A stretch of 64,000 nt of DNA, taken from Symsagittifera roscoffensis (lineage: Eukaryota > Xenacoelomorpha > Acoela > Convolutidae). Position numbers and translations under genes: made by a program. The notes under the pieces are model-generated. The model did not search any database, was not told the origin of the DNA, and saw nothing but the letters and a program-made list of their open reading frames with translations. The stretch covers positions 1 through 64,000 of the forward strand of contig NW_026970996.1 of assembly GCF_963678635.1 (NCBI RefSeq), read 5' to 3'. Below, piece after piece: positions 1-12,527 of the stretch (positions are counted from its first letter, which is position 1; each line of letters starts with the position of its first letter).

Positions 1-3000
1 ACTATGAAACAACTCACCGTGAAAATAGAAAGGCTGGTATAAAAAGCTTAATCCAAAAAAATATATTTTAAAAAACAACACAAAAACAAAAAATTGACAG
101 ACAATTGAACGTTGACCTCATTAAAACAATTTCAATAATAGCAAAAAAAAGCATCACATCCATCATCAATCCGAGAACCAGATAAAAAATACTGCAAATT
201 TGAAGACAATTTAAAACAGCCTCAAATCGCAATGAAATTGAAAAAAACATATGGAAAATTCAAAAGTTAAAAAAAACCTAAGTAAGAACTTCACACGTTA
301 AAAAAACTCAAAATGCCGATAACGATCTAGCCGCAAAAAAAACACTGAAAATCTGTCCCTGAAAGTATCCCAAATTTTGCAGAGAAACCTCCTTCAAAAA
401 TTGGTTTATTTATTGTCTTAGAGAGGTCCACGGTAGTGCTGAGAGTGATTCAATGATGAATGAAATGATTCAATGATTCAACTGATTCAATGATGAATGA
501 AATTCTTTCAACCTACTAGCTACAACAAGAAGGAATAACAAAAAATCGTCCTACAAACATAAAATAATTTACAAATACAGCAAAATCGCTCCAAATGACG
601 ATTAATTACTAGCTCATTGGTGAATAAATTATAACATCTAATAAACACTGCATGGTATCTACAGGAAGCGACAGAACTCAACAGAATTAACCTGATGGAG
701 TTAGTTCACCTTAACATCAATGATGATGCAATTGACGATGACTCTAGTCTACATTACTACAACCTAATCATGAAGAAAGTCCCAGAGCCTATTTTTAACC
801 ATTTCAACGAAATATAACTCAGAGACGTACAACTGTGATACAAACTAAACTTGACGGAGCCGCCCCAAAACATTTCAGCTTTATCGATAGAGATTATTTC
901 CGATCGGAAGCAATTTACCCAAGTTTTCCTTCAAAATGTTTGCTTCTGAAAGAACCAACCAATAAAAAATAGCTGTATAAAGTTAAACTTGCAGTCTCCC
1001 GAACTAAACTATGAAATAACTCACCGTGAAAATAGAGAGGCTGGTATATAAAGCTTAATCCAAAAAATTATATTTTAAAAAACACTACAAAAACAAAAAA
1101 ACGACAGACAATTGAACGTTGACCTCATCAAATCAATTTCAAAAACAGCAAAAAAAAAGAAAGCATCACATCCATCATCAATCCGAGAACCAGATAAAAT
1201 TTTTTTGCAAACTTGTCGACAAATTAAAACAGCCTCAAATTACACTGAAATTGAAAAAAAAAATGGAAAAATCAAAAGTTAAATAAAAACCAAGTAACGA
1301 CTTCACACGTTAAAAAAACTCAAAATGCCGATACTGATCCAGCCGCAAAAATCACTGAAAATCTGGCCCTGAAAATATCCCAAATTTTGCAGACAAACCT
1401 CATTCAAAATTTGGTTTATTTTTTGTCTTAGAGAGATCCATGGTAGTGCTGAGAGTGATTCAATGATGAATGAAATGATTCAATGATTCAACTTATTCAA
1501 TGATGAAGGAAACTTCTTTAACCTACTAGTTACAACAAAAAGGAATATCAAAAAATTGTCCTAAAAACTTAAAATTACTTACAAATAGAGCAGAATTGCT
1601 CCAAATGACGATGAATCCCTACCTCATTGGTGAATAAATTTTAACATCTAATAAACACTGTATGGTATCTACAGGAACCGACAGATCTCAACATAACTAA
1701 AACGATTGAATTACTTCACCTTAACATCGATGATGATGCAATTGACGTTGAATCTAGTCTACACTACTACAACTTAATCATGAATAAAAGCCCAGAGCCT
1801 ATCATTAGCCATTTTTCCTGAAATATAACTCACAGACGTACAACTTTGATACAAAACAGATTTGACAGATCCGCCCAAAAAATTTTTCTTTTTAACCGTT
1901 AGAGATTAATTCCGATTGGAAGAAATTTACCCAAGTTTTCCATAAAATAGTTTGGTTCTCAAAGAATCAAACAACAAAAAAAGCTGTATGAAGTTCAAGT
2001 TGCAGCCTCACAAACTAAACTCTGAAACAACTCACCGTGAAAATATAAAAGCTGGTATAAAAAGGTTAATCCAAAAAAGTTTATTCCAAAAACAAAATAA
2101 AATGACAGCCATTTGAACGCTGATCTCATCAAAACAGTTTAAATATTAGCAATAAAAAGAAAACGTTACATCAATCATCAATTCGAAAACCAGAAATAGA
2201 AGTTTGCAAATTTGTAGAAAAGTTAAAACAGCTTTAAATCACAATGAAATTGGAAAAAACAGAAAATTGGAAAAATCAAAACTCAAATAAAAACCAATTA
2301 ACAACTTCACACTTTAACAAAATCCAAAACGCCGATAATGATCTAGCCGCAACAAATTACCGAAATTCTGTCCGTGAAAATATACCAATTTTTAAAGAAA
2401 AAGCTCATTCAAATTCTGGTTTATTTATCGTCGCAGAGAGGTCCACGATAGTGCTGAGAGCAGAAAAAAAAACAATAATTAAATCAAGTCTACCACTTAA
2501 ACACAAAAACCAAACAAAACCTTCTGCCCATTCTTGAAAAAAAAAGACCACAGTGTACCAAACAAGAGTATTCAAATTATTAACCGTTCAGGAAAACCAC
2601 TTCTAATCTATTATAGTAATAGTCGGATAGACAGAATTCACAAAAATGTTCACATCAGATAGAGTAGATCAAATAGTCAGAATCAAAAAACACAGAAACA
2701 ATCCTTCCAGATCAAATTGTAATGGAAGAAACTTCTCAAATTTTAATAAAAACAGTTCAAACTCAAACCCTCGCAACATATAAAACTTTAACGATCGGTA
2801 ACGAAGCTCTTCAAACAAGCACAATTACATTTTTTTAAAACAATCAAAATAGAAACTACTCCAAAAAGAGAACACACAACTGTTCTAAAAATAAACTATG
2901 CAAAAATACTTATGACAAAATTTCTTTGATAAATCTAGAAAAATAAAAAAGCGTATCAAAACAGATCAAGAAATCACCCTCAATTTCCATGTTGATTCAT

Positions 3001-3090
3001 AATATCAAACTCGACAGAATCAAGAAAAAAAACAGAAGTAGTTCACCTAAACATCAATGATGATACAATTGAAGATGACTCTTATATCGG
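1..3090. repeat. ~1.01-kb tandem repeat, three copies
   Basis: The landmark aactcaccgtg occurs at 11, 1,018 and 2,029, giving a period of about 1.01 kb. The first two copies can be followed base for base with scattered substitutions and small indels. The third copy (from about 2,022) matches at both ends: a promoter-like start block, and the block with gttcacc and gatgatg at about 3,037-3,082. In between it carries a different, longer centre (roughly 2,460-3,010). In copies one and two the corresponding centre holds short gattcaatgat repeats. A 97-codon open frame in copy three (2,244-2,537, plus) has low-complexity Lys/Asn/Thr composition and resembles no family I know; I do not call it a gene. 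The array probably continues left of the window. Confidence 0.85.
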
Positions 3091-3634
3091 ACAGCAGGCA
3101 AAAAAGGGGTCTACGTCGAGTTAGTTTTATATTTTAAAATTTTACGCAAGTGAACAAATCCATGTCAAGCCTCCCATAGTATGGTAAAGTTGTTCCTGTT
3201 CCTAAGGATTTGCTCTGTCCCTGAACGAATGCATATCAAGTGCTTCCAGAAATTCTGTAAAAAAAGTTTCGATGACAAGCAAATTTTCCCTTATGATTAA
3301 AAATCAACGAATTCAGCTCGATGTTTGTGCCGATGAGGATTTATTTCCTTTGGCGTTTTGAGCCGTTGTTTTGTTAAAAAAAAATTCAGTTGGCGAGTAC
3401 AGAACGTAATGGGTTGTTTACTTACGTGAAATGAATCTCTGACTTATCGCTTTCCAAATTTGCAATGCCCCTTGAATTATTTGGGCTTTGAACTAAAATG
3501 GCTATGACGCAAATCCAAGTAGAGATTACGATCCGTTTCAAATTCAAAATCTCAAACTTTTCTTAATGAAGAGAAGTAATGCGTCGTTGCGTTAAGATGA
3601 AATATTAATAAAAAATTAACAAAGAAAATTACCA
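3091..3634. other. Unassigned spacer
   Basis: About 540 bases between the tandem repeat and the first promoter copy. I see no coding frame, repeat copy or RNA gene in it. Confidence 0.5.
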
Positions 3635-4260
3635 GGGAGTTTTTACAAACTTGCTTTTTTGGGTAGGAATAAATATAGACTTCGATATAATATTGTACGA
3701 CTTTTTGATTAACTTCAAGTTCTCGAGATTAATTTTTTTTCCTTGTGACATGTAATTATGCCGTAAATTTGTAGCTTATACGTGGCTCGAATGTAGACGC
3801 TTCTCTAAACAGACCCTTTCTTAGTTAGATAACTTTATTTTGTACAAAAAATACGTGAAAAATTTTATGAAAAAAGTAAGAGTCAACATCTATTCCATCA
3901 ATAAGAAAATCAATCGAATTTTTTTCTTGTAAACTAACTTGTTGAATGACCTTTTACAAATCAAAATCAAGGTTTTTTAAAAAAAAACAATAAAAAGAGT
4001 TTTTTTTAGTAAATGATGGATTCTGATTGGCTGACATCCAACAAACACTGATCCTAAAAGACAACTCAATTCTGATTGATTCTTTTTCCCTAAGCAATAG
4101 TAAGTAATCGCATTTCATCCTGATTTTCTCTTATGTTAAAAGCAATCGTTCTATCTTTTTAAAAATAATTGAACTTTTTTTCAATTTTTTTCAACAAAGT
4201 AGGTATAAGTAACATAATTTTTTTGGACATTTCGAATCTCCCAATTTTGTAGGTGCCAAG
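3635..4260 (+). promoter_or_regulatory. Half copy of the CCAAT-box promoter upstream of pPolB fossil 1
   Basis: This stretch aligns with 31,430-32,110 and, reversed, with 36,900-37,560 and 58,870-59,300. It keeps the polymerase-facing half of the region: a Y-box ATTGG at 4,026-4,030, a second weaker gattgattc box about 45 bases later, and a TATAAG at 4,204-4,209. It lies about 120 bases before the zinc-finger exon of pPolB fossil 1. Promoter function is inferred from motif clustering and from its repeated position at pPolB 5' ends. Confidence 0.55.
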
Positions 4261-4299
4261 TACTTTATTTTATTTTGGTACATGATAAAGCTCTCACCT

Positions 4300-7200
4300 T
4301 TTCAAATGCCTTCACTCAACAGGAATAAGAAAGTGAAATGCACGGGCTGTGGCGAAGAATACAGTAGGACCGATGCGACTCGACATCGGAAAAATTGCGC
4401 ATTAAATGTAAGTATTTTACTTACAATCAACAAGAAATGAACTAACACGTGGCCAATTATTATGATCAATCAACTTCCAAGAAATCCACGATTTGTTCTT
4501 CTTGCGAGAAGAAGTTTCCGAGTTACTACTCTCTCCAAAAACATTTGAGAAAAGAGCAGAGTTGAACAAGATCGTGGAGAAGGAAGGGGCAGATGGAGAG
4601 AAACACAGGGAGGAGTTGTGTTTTTGTCAACATTTTCTATTCGATACTGAGATGGAAAACGAGAGACATAAGTTATACAATTTTTTAATGTCTAAGTTAG
4701 ATACCAAGGTTATCAACGATAAGCTTGAAGAAGTATTCAAAAAGCGGGTTTCCGCTGCAAAAATTGACTTCGCTCTTTGTTTTGTTCTTCATGATGTCGA
4801 AACCGGAGAATATCGGTTTTACTACGAACTGGAAAACAAAACTTTGTTCGAAAAGTCGATTTCACTGTGTTTGAAATCGGATTTGATTACAACCATGGGA
4901 ACAATTGAAAAGTTTGATTTTGTGGAGCAATGCACACCAGACCGTCAGAACACAAAATAGAGGTTCGAGTTGATCACAATTGTCCCTAATTTTGCTGCAT
5001 TACCCAAAAAACATCCCAATTGAATGTCCGGAATCTGTCTTGCCTGACCTTTTACTACGACATACTCAAGTAAACTATCTTTTATTGGACAAATATAAAC
5101 AACCATACAAAGATCACGCTTTTTCCGCGCGTTAACAATGTGTTTGCATGTTCATAGTAACCTCGATGCCCATGCATCTCAGCTGGTCGCCGTGTTTTTG
5201 TCAAAATCTGGATACGGCATGAAGACATTTCTTTATCTATTTGTTTGACATTCAGAAATTCGAATATGTTGGAGAAAAAGCCAGGTGAGTTATTCGAAAA
5301 TTCAATATAACCGTGAAATTGTTAAGTTACAACAAAAATTTTGTTCACACGAATGTTTTTGATTTTTTCTTCAAGTGATTCCAATGACCTAGCTGTGAAT
5401 GATTCTCCAACAGATATTTATGACTAGTCAAAATCGGGTGCGATACATTTATCCAAAAAGTGTATTTACACTTCGAGAAACACTATTTGATTTCCAAAAA
5501 TAACACACTATTCATCAACCTACTTTGATTCGATGTGTTACCATCAGATGAACTGAACGCTACACAAACAGCAACCAGGATTGGAAAACATGTTCCAATT
5601 TCTGTATCAAAATACTCAAAACTGATAAATGAACCAATTTTTCTTTAGAACAAGGTTCCGCAAAAACCTATTAACGGTTTTTAATCAAACTTGGCTGAGA
5701 ACAGTGAGCTCGAAATGAGAACTAAGGTTCAAGATGTTGAAAGAGTAGTGAGTGAGCGGATGACAAGTTGAATGAAAGATGTCGAAACCATCCAACTGAA
5801 AATTCTGATAATGAAGACGAATGTATAGAGGATACAGCGGAAACTGATAAATCAACTCTGTTTCTGAGATTGCAGAAAAATCAGCTGAGTACTTTGAAAC
5901 AAAATCTGAGAGGTATTTTAACACGTTACCTGTATTTGGGTTTAACATTGGAAGATATGATCTGAACTTGATCAAGATCTATCTGATTTCCTACTTAGTC
6001 AATGATGAAGAAATAGAATCAATGGAGTTCTTATCCTTCAAGTTTGGAGACATATATCTTCTCGACATCATGAAGTTTTTGGATAGAGCAACATCTCTAG
6101 ATTCTTTTCTTAAAACCTAAAAAGCCAGCGAGACGAACGGGTTTTTAATGAGTGGTTTGACGGTGCGGACAAGCTCTAGAATGAAGAAGACCTCGATAAG
6201 AAGCCTTTTTCAAAAAACTGAGAAACAACAACCCCCTTAACAAAGATTTTTTTGGAATAACCGAAGTTAAAGTCAAGTGGAATTGATGATAAGCAAGCAC
6301 AAAAGAAACTTCAAATCAAGTTAGTACCCGCATCTGGAGTTGATAATTACAAATATTCACAGATTATTTGGCAGAAAAGTGGAATGATCTCATTTAAACA
6401 TTTTTTTTGCAGTGATACAACAACAAAGATGTTTTTTCAACCTCTGAAGCAATGCAAAAATGTTTCATTTTATCATCAAAAGTAATATGATATTTTAAAA
6501 CTTGATTGCACTCTTCCAAATCTGGCAAAAAATTTTCTGCACAAATGAACCAATGAAAAATTCTACTCAGTTTGCGAAAGTGATAAAGTTGTGTACGAGA
6601 AAATTAGAGGGGATTTGACGGGTGAACCATCAATTGTGTTCAAGCAAAAGCCGTTGTGGACAAATCCTCTATCGGATATTCATCGATTGTCTGCAAATCA
6701 TTAGTTGGAAGTTGTGCAACCAGCTCTATCACTATTCAATGTGTCAGGACATGCCAACATTATTGTCTTCTTCATCGATTGGTATTTTATTCACATATGC
6801 AAATTTCAAGGCTTTACATAACTAATCTCGTTATTTTGAGATTATATCCATGTCTAACTACAAATAAACGAGGCCAGAATGCAGAATTGAGAGCTTCCAC
6901 ATATCTGGAAGTGAAGAGAAAATTGACTGTTTCAATGTAGATGGATATTGCGATCTCTGCAAATCAGTGTTTGAAGCTATTTTATGCTATTATCTTTTTT
7001 GTCTTGGCCAGGAGACCCGTGCAGCACTCAGCAATGAAGATTTGGAGAGAGGAAACAAAAAGACAGAGATGGATGACTTGAGACGTGAGCATTCTTGCAA
7101 AAAAAACGAACGGATATTGGATTGTGATTGGTGGCAAAACTTCAGAACGAAAAAAAGTTAGGAATCATATCCGATCCAACTTTCCCTACTGAGTTTTTTT

Positions 7201-8600
7201 GGAAAAATAAAAGAGATTGATTTCTTTATGGCTATATTCAGTGTGACTTAGTTGTTCCAGATGAACTAAAAGCAAAAATTTCCAATTTTTCTCCAATTTT
7301 CAGAAACACCGAAGTTGAAAGAAATGATATTGGGAATATTTGCAAAAATATGCCAAAGAAAATGATATTCTTAAGCATCCTCAGCGAATGAAAATGTCCA
7401 GTTGTAAACTAGAAAGATGTACGGAACTTGGTTTAAAAATTAGGAATCAAATCCGATCTAACTTTTTCTACAAAATACCATTGTCTACTGATTCTTTATT
7501 GGAAAAAGTAAGAAATGGATCTCTATTTGGCTATATTCAGTGTGACTTAGTTGTCCCAGATGAACTGAAAGAAAAAACTTCTAGCTTCCGTGCAAGTTTT
7601 AAAAACACTGAAATGAAAGAATTGATTTTGGGAACATATGCAAAATTATGCCAATGAAAATGATTTTCTTAAACATTCTCAGTGAATGGTAATATCTAGT
7701 TTCAAACTAGAAAAAAGTGTCATCATCATTCCTTTCTCTTCAGTTCCTATATGGTTTACAGTGTACAAAAACTAACACTTGGTTTGCTTCCAACTTGGTT
7801 TACAGTGTACAAAAATTTACCGCTTCGTACATTATTTCACTCGAAAATGCTTCAACAAATTTGTTCAGTCAGTTGTTGATGCTCGAGGATGAGAACCCTC
7901 AACTCATAATTGTCGGAATTTTTTTTTTCTGCAGTAAGCAAAAGTGAGATGCCTTGAGCTTTTCTACAATTTTTTCGACAAGTTTTTTTATGTAGCAAAT
8001 TTTGAAGAATTAGAAATGGACATGGATTCGCTGTGTTTAGCTCTTGCTGAGAAATTTAGTTTGATTGTATTCCTCCGAAGAGAAAAGAAGACCGCGAAAA
8101 AGCTGAGGGAAAAAGATTGCAGATATTCATTTAGAGCGGACTCAAAATTAAGTTTTTTTTTCCACGAACTCGTATCGTTCACAAGAAAAACAATCAACGA
8201 GAGCTTGGACTCTTTGAAGAAAAATTTACGTGTACGGAAATCCTATGTTTAAGTAGCAAAACTAATTATTGCTATGACAACAAATCTGACAACCTGAAAT
8301 AAGGCAGCAAAGTGTTGAATAAAAGAGCTCTACTGGAATCTGGTGAAGGTCCTATGGACAAATACAGTAAAAGTAATCGACGAAGAACTCAATTTGACCT
8401 CAAAATTTTAAAATCATTTTCTACTATCTAGACCTCAACAAACCATTAGGAATTAAAAGCATTAATAATATAGTTGCTATGTATGAGCAAACAAAGAAGG
8501 TATTGAGATACTTTTACCCGAAAAGACAAGTTCTTGACGAGAGAACGCACAGAAAGCCCTTGAATTTGTGCAATAGCATTGAAATCAGTATTGGTTAAGT
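4300..8600 (+). mobile_element. Polinton/Maverick-type pPolB fossil 1, near full length, broken
   Basis: This is a decayed protein-primed family B DNA polymerase gene of the Polinton/Maverick type. In the intact family the enzyme copies the element's own DNA. Parts in order are: a short zinc-finger segment at about 4,322-4,410 (Cys-x2-Cys, then His-Arg-Lys-Asn-Cys) followed by a GT-AG intron-like gap; a conserved N-terminal domain from about 4,490; the exonuclease-side segment with FNIGRYDL near 5,940; the motif A neighbourhood (YHYSMCQDMP-like) near 6,730; a Cys-rich segment near 6,950; a motif C relic (MDMDSL) near 8,020; and the C-terminal tail to about 8,598. The 4.3-kb span fits the usual pPolB length. 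It is broken by many changes (well over ten). The C-terminal half belongs to the tandem duplication at 6,645-11,674. Its directional neighbours are a CCAAT promoter upstream and a module downstream. Confidence 0.85.
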
Positions 8601-8859
8601 AAATCTATTTTTGTAGTAATATGATTATATGAAGGAGTGATTTATATACTTCATCTTTTGAAATTAAAATTTGACTGACAATTTTTCTCTGCAAAATTAG
8701 CAGGTTTCAAATACTTTCAGGTAGATGTTTCCAAAAGTGAGATCATCTAGTAAAAAAGCTAAAAGGTCAATTTATAACAAATCTTATCGTGTTTTGAAGT
8801 TTTGTTACGAAAAATTTTCAATTTTTTGGAAAAAAATCTCAATTTTTGAAAATTTTATC

Positions 8860-9161
8860 ATTGACATACCATGAATCAAAAAATACACCTAATACACCAG
8901 TGATTTTCAACAATTGGATAACGCCCGAAAGAGATTTTTTTGAGAAATCTAGACATTTCCACACAAAATCCTAAAGAAAAGTTCGTTTCTCTTATAATTT
9001 TTATGCCATCACACTGAAAGCTTACCATTGGCTTTCCCCTAATACATTGAGAAACCAATATCATATCTGATTGACTTTTTAATTCCCCACAATGAATTCT
9101 TATACACAGGGAAATTTTTAGACTATACTAACAGATGGGAAAATTTAAGCGCCGATAAAAA
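8860..9161 (+). repeat. Non-coding module, 5' part
   Basis: This is the first ~300 bases of the module, cut off by the start of the second duplication unit. It directly follows the 3' flank of pPolB fossil 1. Confidence 0.75.
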
Positions 9162-11110
9162 CAAAAGCCGTTGTGGACAAATCCTCTATCGGAGATTCAT
9201 CGATTGTCTGCAAATCATTAGTTGGAAGTTGTGCAACCAGCTCTATCACTATTCAATGTGTCAGGACATGCCAACATTATTGTACATAAGATTGGTATTT
9301 TATTCACATATGCAAATTTCAAGGCTTTACATAACTAATCTCGTTATTTTGAGATTATATCCATGTCTAACTACAAATAAACGAGGCCAGAATGCAGAAT
9401 TGAGAGCTTCCACATATCTGGAAGTGAAGAGAAAATTGACTGTTTCAATGTAGATGGATATTGCGATCTCTGCAAATCAGTGTTTGAAGCTATTTTATGC
9501 TATTATCTTTTTTGTCTTGGCCAGGAGACCCGTGCAGCACTCAGCAATGAAGATTTGGAGAGAGGAAACAAAAAGACAGAGATGGATGACTTGAGACGTG
9601 AGCATTCTTGCAAAAAAAACGAACGGATATTGGATTGTGATTGGTGGCAAAACTTCAGAACGAAAAAAAGTTAGGAATCATATCCGATCCAACTTTCCCT
9701 ACTGAGTTTTTTTGGAAAAATAAAAGAGATTGATTTCTTTATGGCTATATTCAGTGTGACTTAGTTGTTCCAGATGAACTAAAAGCAAAAATTTCCAATT
9801 TTTCTCCAATTTTCAGAAACACCGAAGTTGAAAGAAATGATATTGGGGATATTTGCAAAAATATGCCAAAGAAAATGATATTCTTAAGCATCCTCAGCGA
9901 ATGAAAATGTCCAGTTGTAAACTAGAAAGATGTACGGAACTTGGTTTAAAAATTAGGAATCAAATCCGATCTAACTTTTTCTACAAAATACCATTGTCTA
10001 CTGATTCTTTATTGGAAAAAGTAAGAAATGGATCTCTATTTGGCTATATTCAGTGTGACTTAGTTGTCCCAGATGAACTGAAAGAAAAAACTTCTAGCTT
10101 CCGTGCAAGTTTTAAAAACACTGAAATGAAAGAATTGATTTTGGGAACATATGCAAAATTATGCCAATGAAAATGATTTTCTTAAACATTCTCAGTGAAT
10201 GGTAATATCTAGTTTCAAACTAGAAAAAAGTGTCATCATCATTCCTTTCTCTTCAGTTCCTATATGGTTTACAGTGTACAAAAACTAACACTTGGTTTGC
10301 TTCCAACTTGGTTTACAGTGTACAAAAATTTACCGCTTCGTACATTATTTCACTCGAAAATGCTTCAACAAATTTGTTCAGTCAGTTGTTGATGCTCGAG
10401 GATGAGAACCCTCAACTCATAATTGTCGGAATTTTTTTTTTCTGCAGTAAGCAAAAGTGAGATGCCTTGAGCTTTTCTACAATTTTTTCGACAAGTTTTT
10501 TTATGTAGCAAATTTTGAAGAATTAGAAATGGACATGGATTCGCTGTGTTTAGCTCTTGCTGAGAAATTTAGTTTGATTGTATTCCTCCGAAGAGAAAAG
10601 AAGACCGCGAAAAAGCTGAGGGAAAAAGATTGCAGATATTCATTTAGAGCGGACTCAAAATTAAGTTTTTTTTTCCACGAACTCGTATCGTTCACAAGAA
10701 AAACAATCAACGAGAGCTTGGACTCTTTGAAGAAAAATTTACGTGTACGGAGATCCTATGTTTAAGTAGCAAAACTAATTATTGCTATGACAACAAATCT
10801 GACAACCTGAAATAAGGCAGCAAAGTGTTGAATAAAAGAGCTCTACTGGAATCTGGTGAAGGTCCTATGGACAAATACAGTAAAAGTAATCGACGAAGAA
10901 CTCAATTTGACCTCAAAATTTTTAAATCATTTTCTACTATCTAGACCTCAACAAACCATTAGGAATTAAAAGCATTAATAATATAGTTGCTATGTATGAG
11001 CAAACAAAGAAGGTATTGAGATACTTTTACCCGAAAAGACAAGTTCTTGACGAGAGAACGCACAGAAAGCCCTTGAATTTGTGCAATAGCATTGAAATCA
11101 GTATTGGTTA
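9162..11110 (+). mobile_element. pPolB fossil, duplicated C-terminal half (unit 2)
   Basis: This is the second copy of the polymerase C-terminal half, from the motif A neighbourhood through the motif C relic (MDMDSL near 10,530) to the C-terminal tail near 11,110. It is nearly identical to 6,645-8,598. It lacks its own N-terminal half and upstream promoter, so it never was an independent gene copy after the duplication. It is broken to the same degree as its template. Confidence 0.85.
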
Positions 11111-11369
11111 AGTAAATCTATTTTTGTAGTAATATGATTATATGAAGGAGTGATTTATATACTTCATCTTTTGAAATTAAAATTTGACTGACAATTTTTC
11201 TCTGCAAAATTAGCAGGTTTCAAATACTTTCAGGTAGATGTTTCCAAAAGTGAGATCATCTAGTAAAAAAGCTAAAAGGTCAATTTATAACAAATCTTAT
11301 CGTGTTTTGAAGTTTTGTTACGAAAAATTTTCAATTTTTTGGAAAAAAATCTCAATTTTTGAAAATTTT

Positions 11370-11835
11370 ATCATTGACATACCATGAATCAAAAAATACA
11401 CCTAATACACCAGTGATTTTCAACAATTGGATAACGCCCGAAAGAGATTTTTTTGAGAAATCTAGACATTTCCACACAAAATCCTAAAGAAAAGTTCGTT
11501 TCTCTTATAATTTTTATGCCATCACACTGAAAGCTTACCATTGGCTTTCCCATAATACATTGAGAAACCAATATCATATCTGATTGACTTTTTAATTCCC
11601 CACAATGAATTCTTATACACAGGGAAATTTTTAGACTATACTAACAGATGGGAAAATTTAAGCGCCGATAAAAACTTCCATCTAAAATTTGGTATCTTAA
11701 CTCATGAGGAAACCTATTCCACATCTCAATACATGTTTAATTATCTTCCATATCCTAATACATAGGTTAATGATCGGATACTCATTTGCCTATGTATATA
11801 CATGCGGGTCAGCAACCACCCCCAACCCCGAGCCC
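11370..11835 (+). repeat. Non-coding module, full-length copy
   Basis: The module begins with an aacaattggataacgc block, continues through Lys-like A runs and repeated 'cttaccat' and 'cctaatacatagg' words, and ends with a G-rich then C-rich block (gggtcagcaacc, then C runs) near 11,807-11,835. The same order of words recurs at many places in this window, always adjoining a pPolB segment or the coiled-coil fragment. A truncated copy lies at 8,860-9,161. Confidence 0.75.
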
Positions 11836-12400
11836 TCTCTCACTATTCTACTATTGACCCATGGCGAAGTACAGGATATTTCTCGATGGAGCAGTTAACC
11901 TTACTTCTACTAACAAAGGATTCAGAAATATAAATCAAACGGTTGCTACAAATGAACAGACAAAGAAGTGACTTTGTTACTTTTATCCAAGAAAAACAAG
12001 TTCAAGTTGACGAAACTCATACAAAAACATTGAGTTTATCAGAACTGTTCTGGTGTAGTAAAATTGCTAATGATGTCATAAGGTGTTGGTTTTATAATAA
12101 TAAAAAGTAAAGAAATACGATGAACTTAATATACAACGCCGTGATGTATTTACTTTCCTTGTATTTAGTTTTTTGTGCTCAAAAATTGTTTTTCTTGAAG
12201 TTTCAGTAGATATAAGCAGAGTTTCAGGCAGATAGAGCACTGATTTGAAGTCTAACAGTTCTAATAAAATTTTTAATAGGACGACTTATAACAAATCTTA
12301 CCGTGATTCGGAGTTTATTGGATCTCAGATTTTTCCCAAAACCACTTACCAGTAACCCATTTTTTTTACAAATTGAATTAAAAGATTTTCATTCCACAGT
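11836..12400 (+). mobile_element. pPolB fossil, C-terminal tail piece
   Basis: Directly after the module end (ctctctcactattctac, then cccatggcgaagtac) comes the pPolB C-terminal tail. It is about 70 codons with the family pattern NLTSTNKGF, VATYEQTK and FYPRK-like words. A ~340-base A/T-rich 3' flank follows and then the next module. The same tail-plus-flank is found at 14,336-14,900 and 17,570-17,785. These are fossils, with no upstream polymerase domains in this unit. Confidence 0.7.
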
Positions 12401-12527
12401 ATACACGTGGTTAACCAGTGATAATTTAACAATTAGATAACGTGCAAGAGATTTTTGCAAAAACCAAATAGACAAAAACCTAAAAAAAAACTTTTTTCTT
12501 ACAATTTTCTTCCCTTCACAAAACACC
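12400..12527 (+). repeat. Non-coding module, first ~125 bases, fused to pPolB interior
   Basis: The module start (acacgtggttaacc, aacaattagataacg) runs until a cacca-attg word. There the sequence switches to the interior of pPolB (ccattgtctactgattc). The switch coincides with the word accattg, which is shared by the module and the polymerase, suggesting a microhomology-guided join. Confidence 0.6.

Larger units (their letters stand above)
6645..11674 (+). repeat. 2.5-kb direct tandem duplication inside the pPolB array
   Basis: Unit 1 is 6,645-9,161 and unit 2 is 9,162-11,674. Almost every base agrees at an offset of 2,513; I noticed only a handful of differences, which points to a recent event or to an assembly collapse/expansion artefact. 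Each unit holds the C-terminal half of pPolB fossil 1, its 3' flank and the first ~300 bases of the non-coding module. The units join at a one- or two-base overlap. The rest of the module follows only after unit 2 (to about 11,835). Confidence 0.9.
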
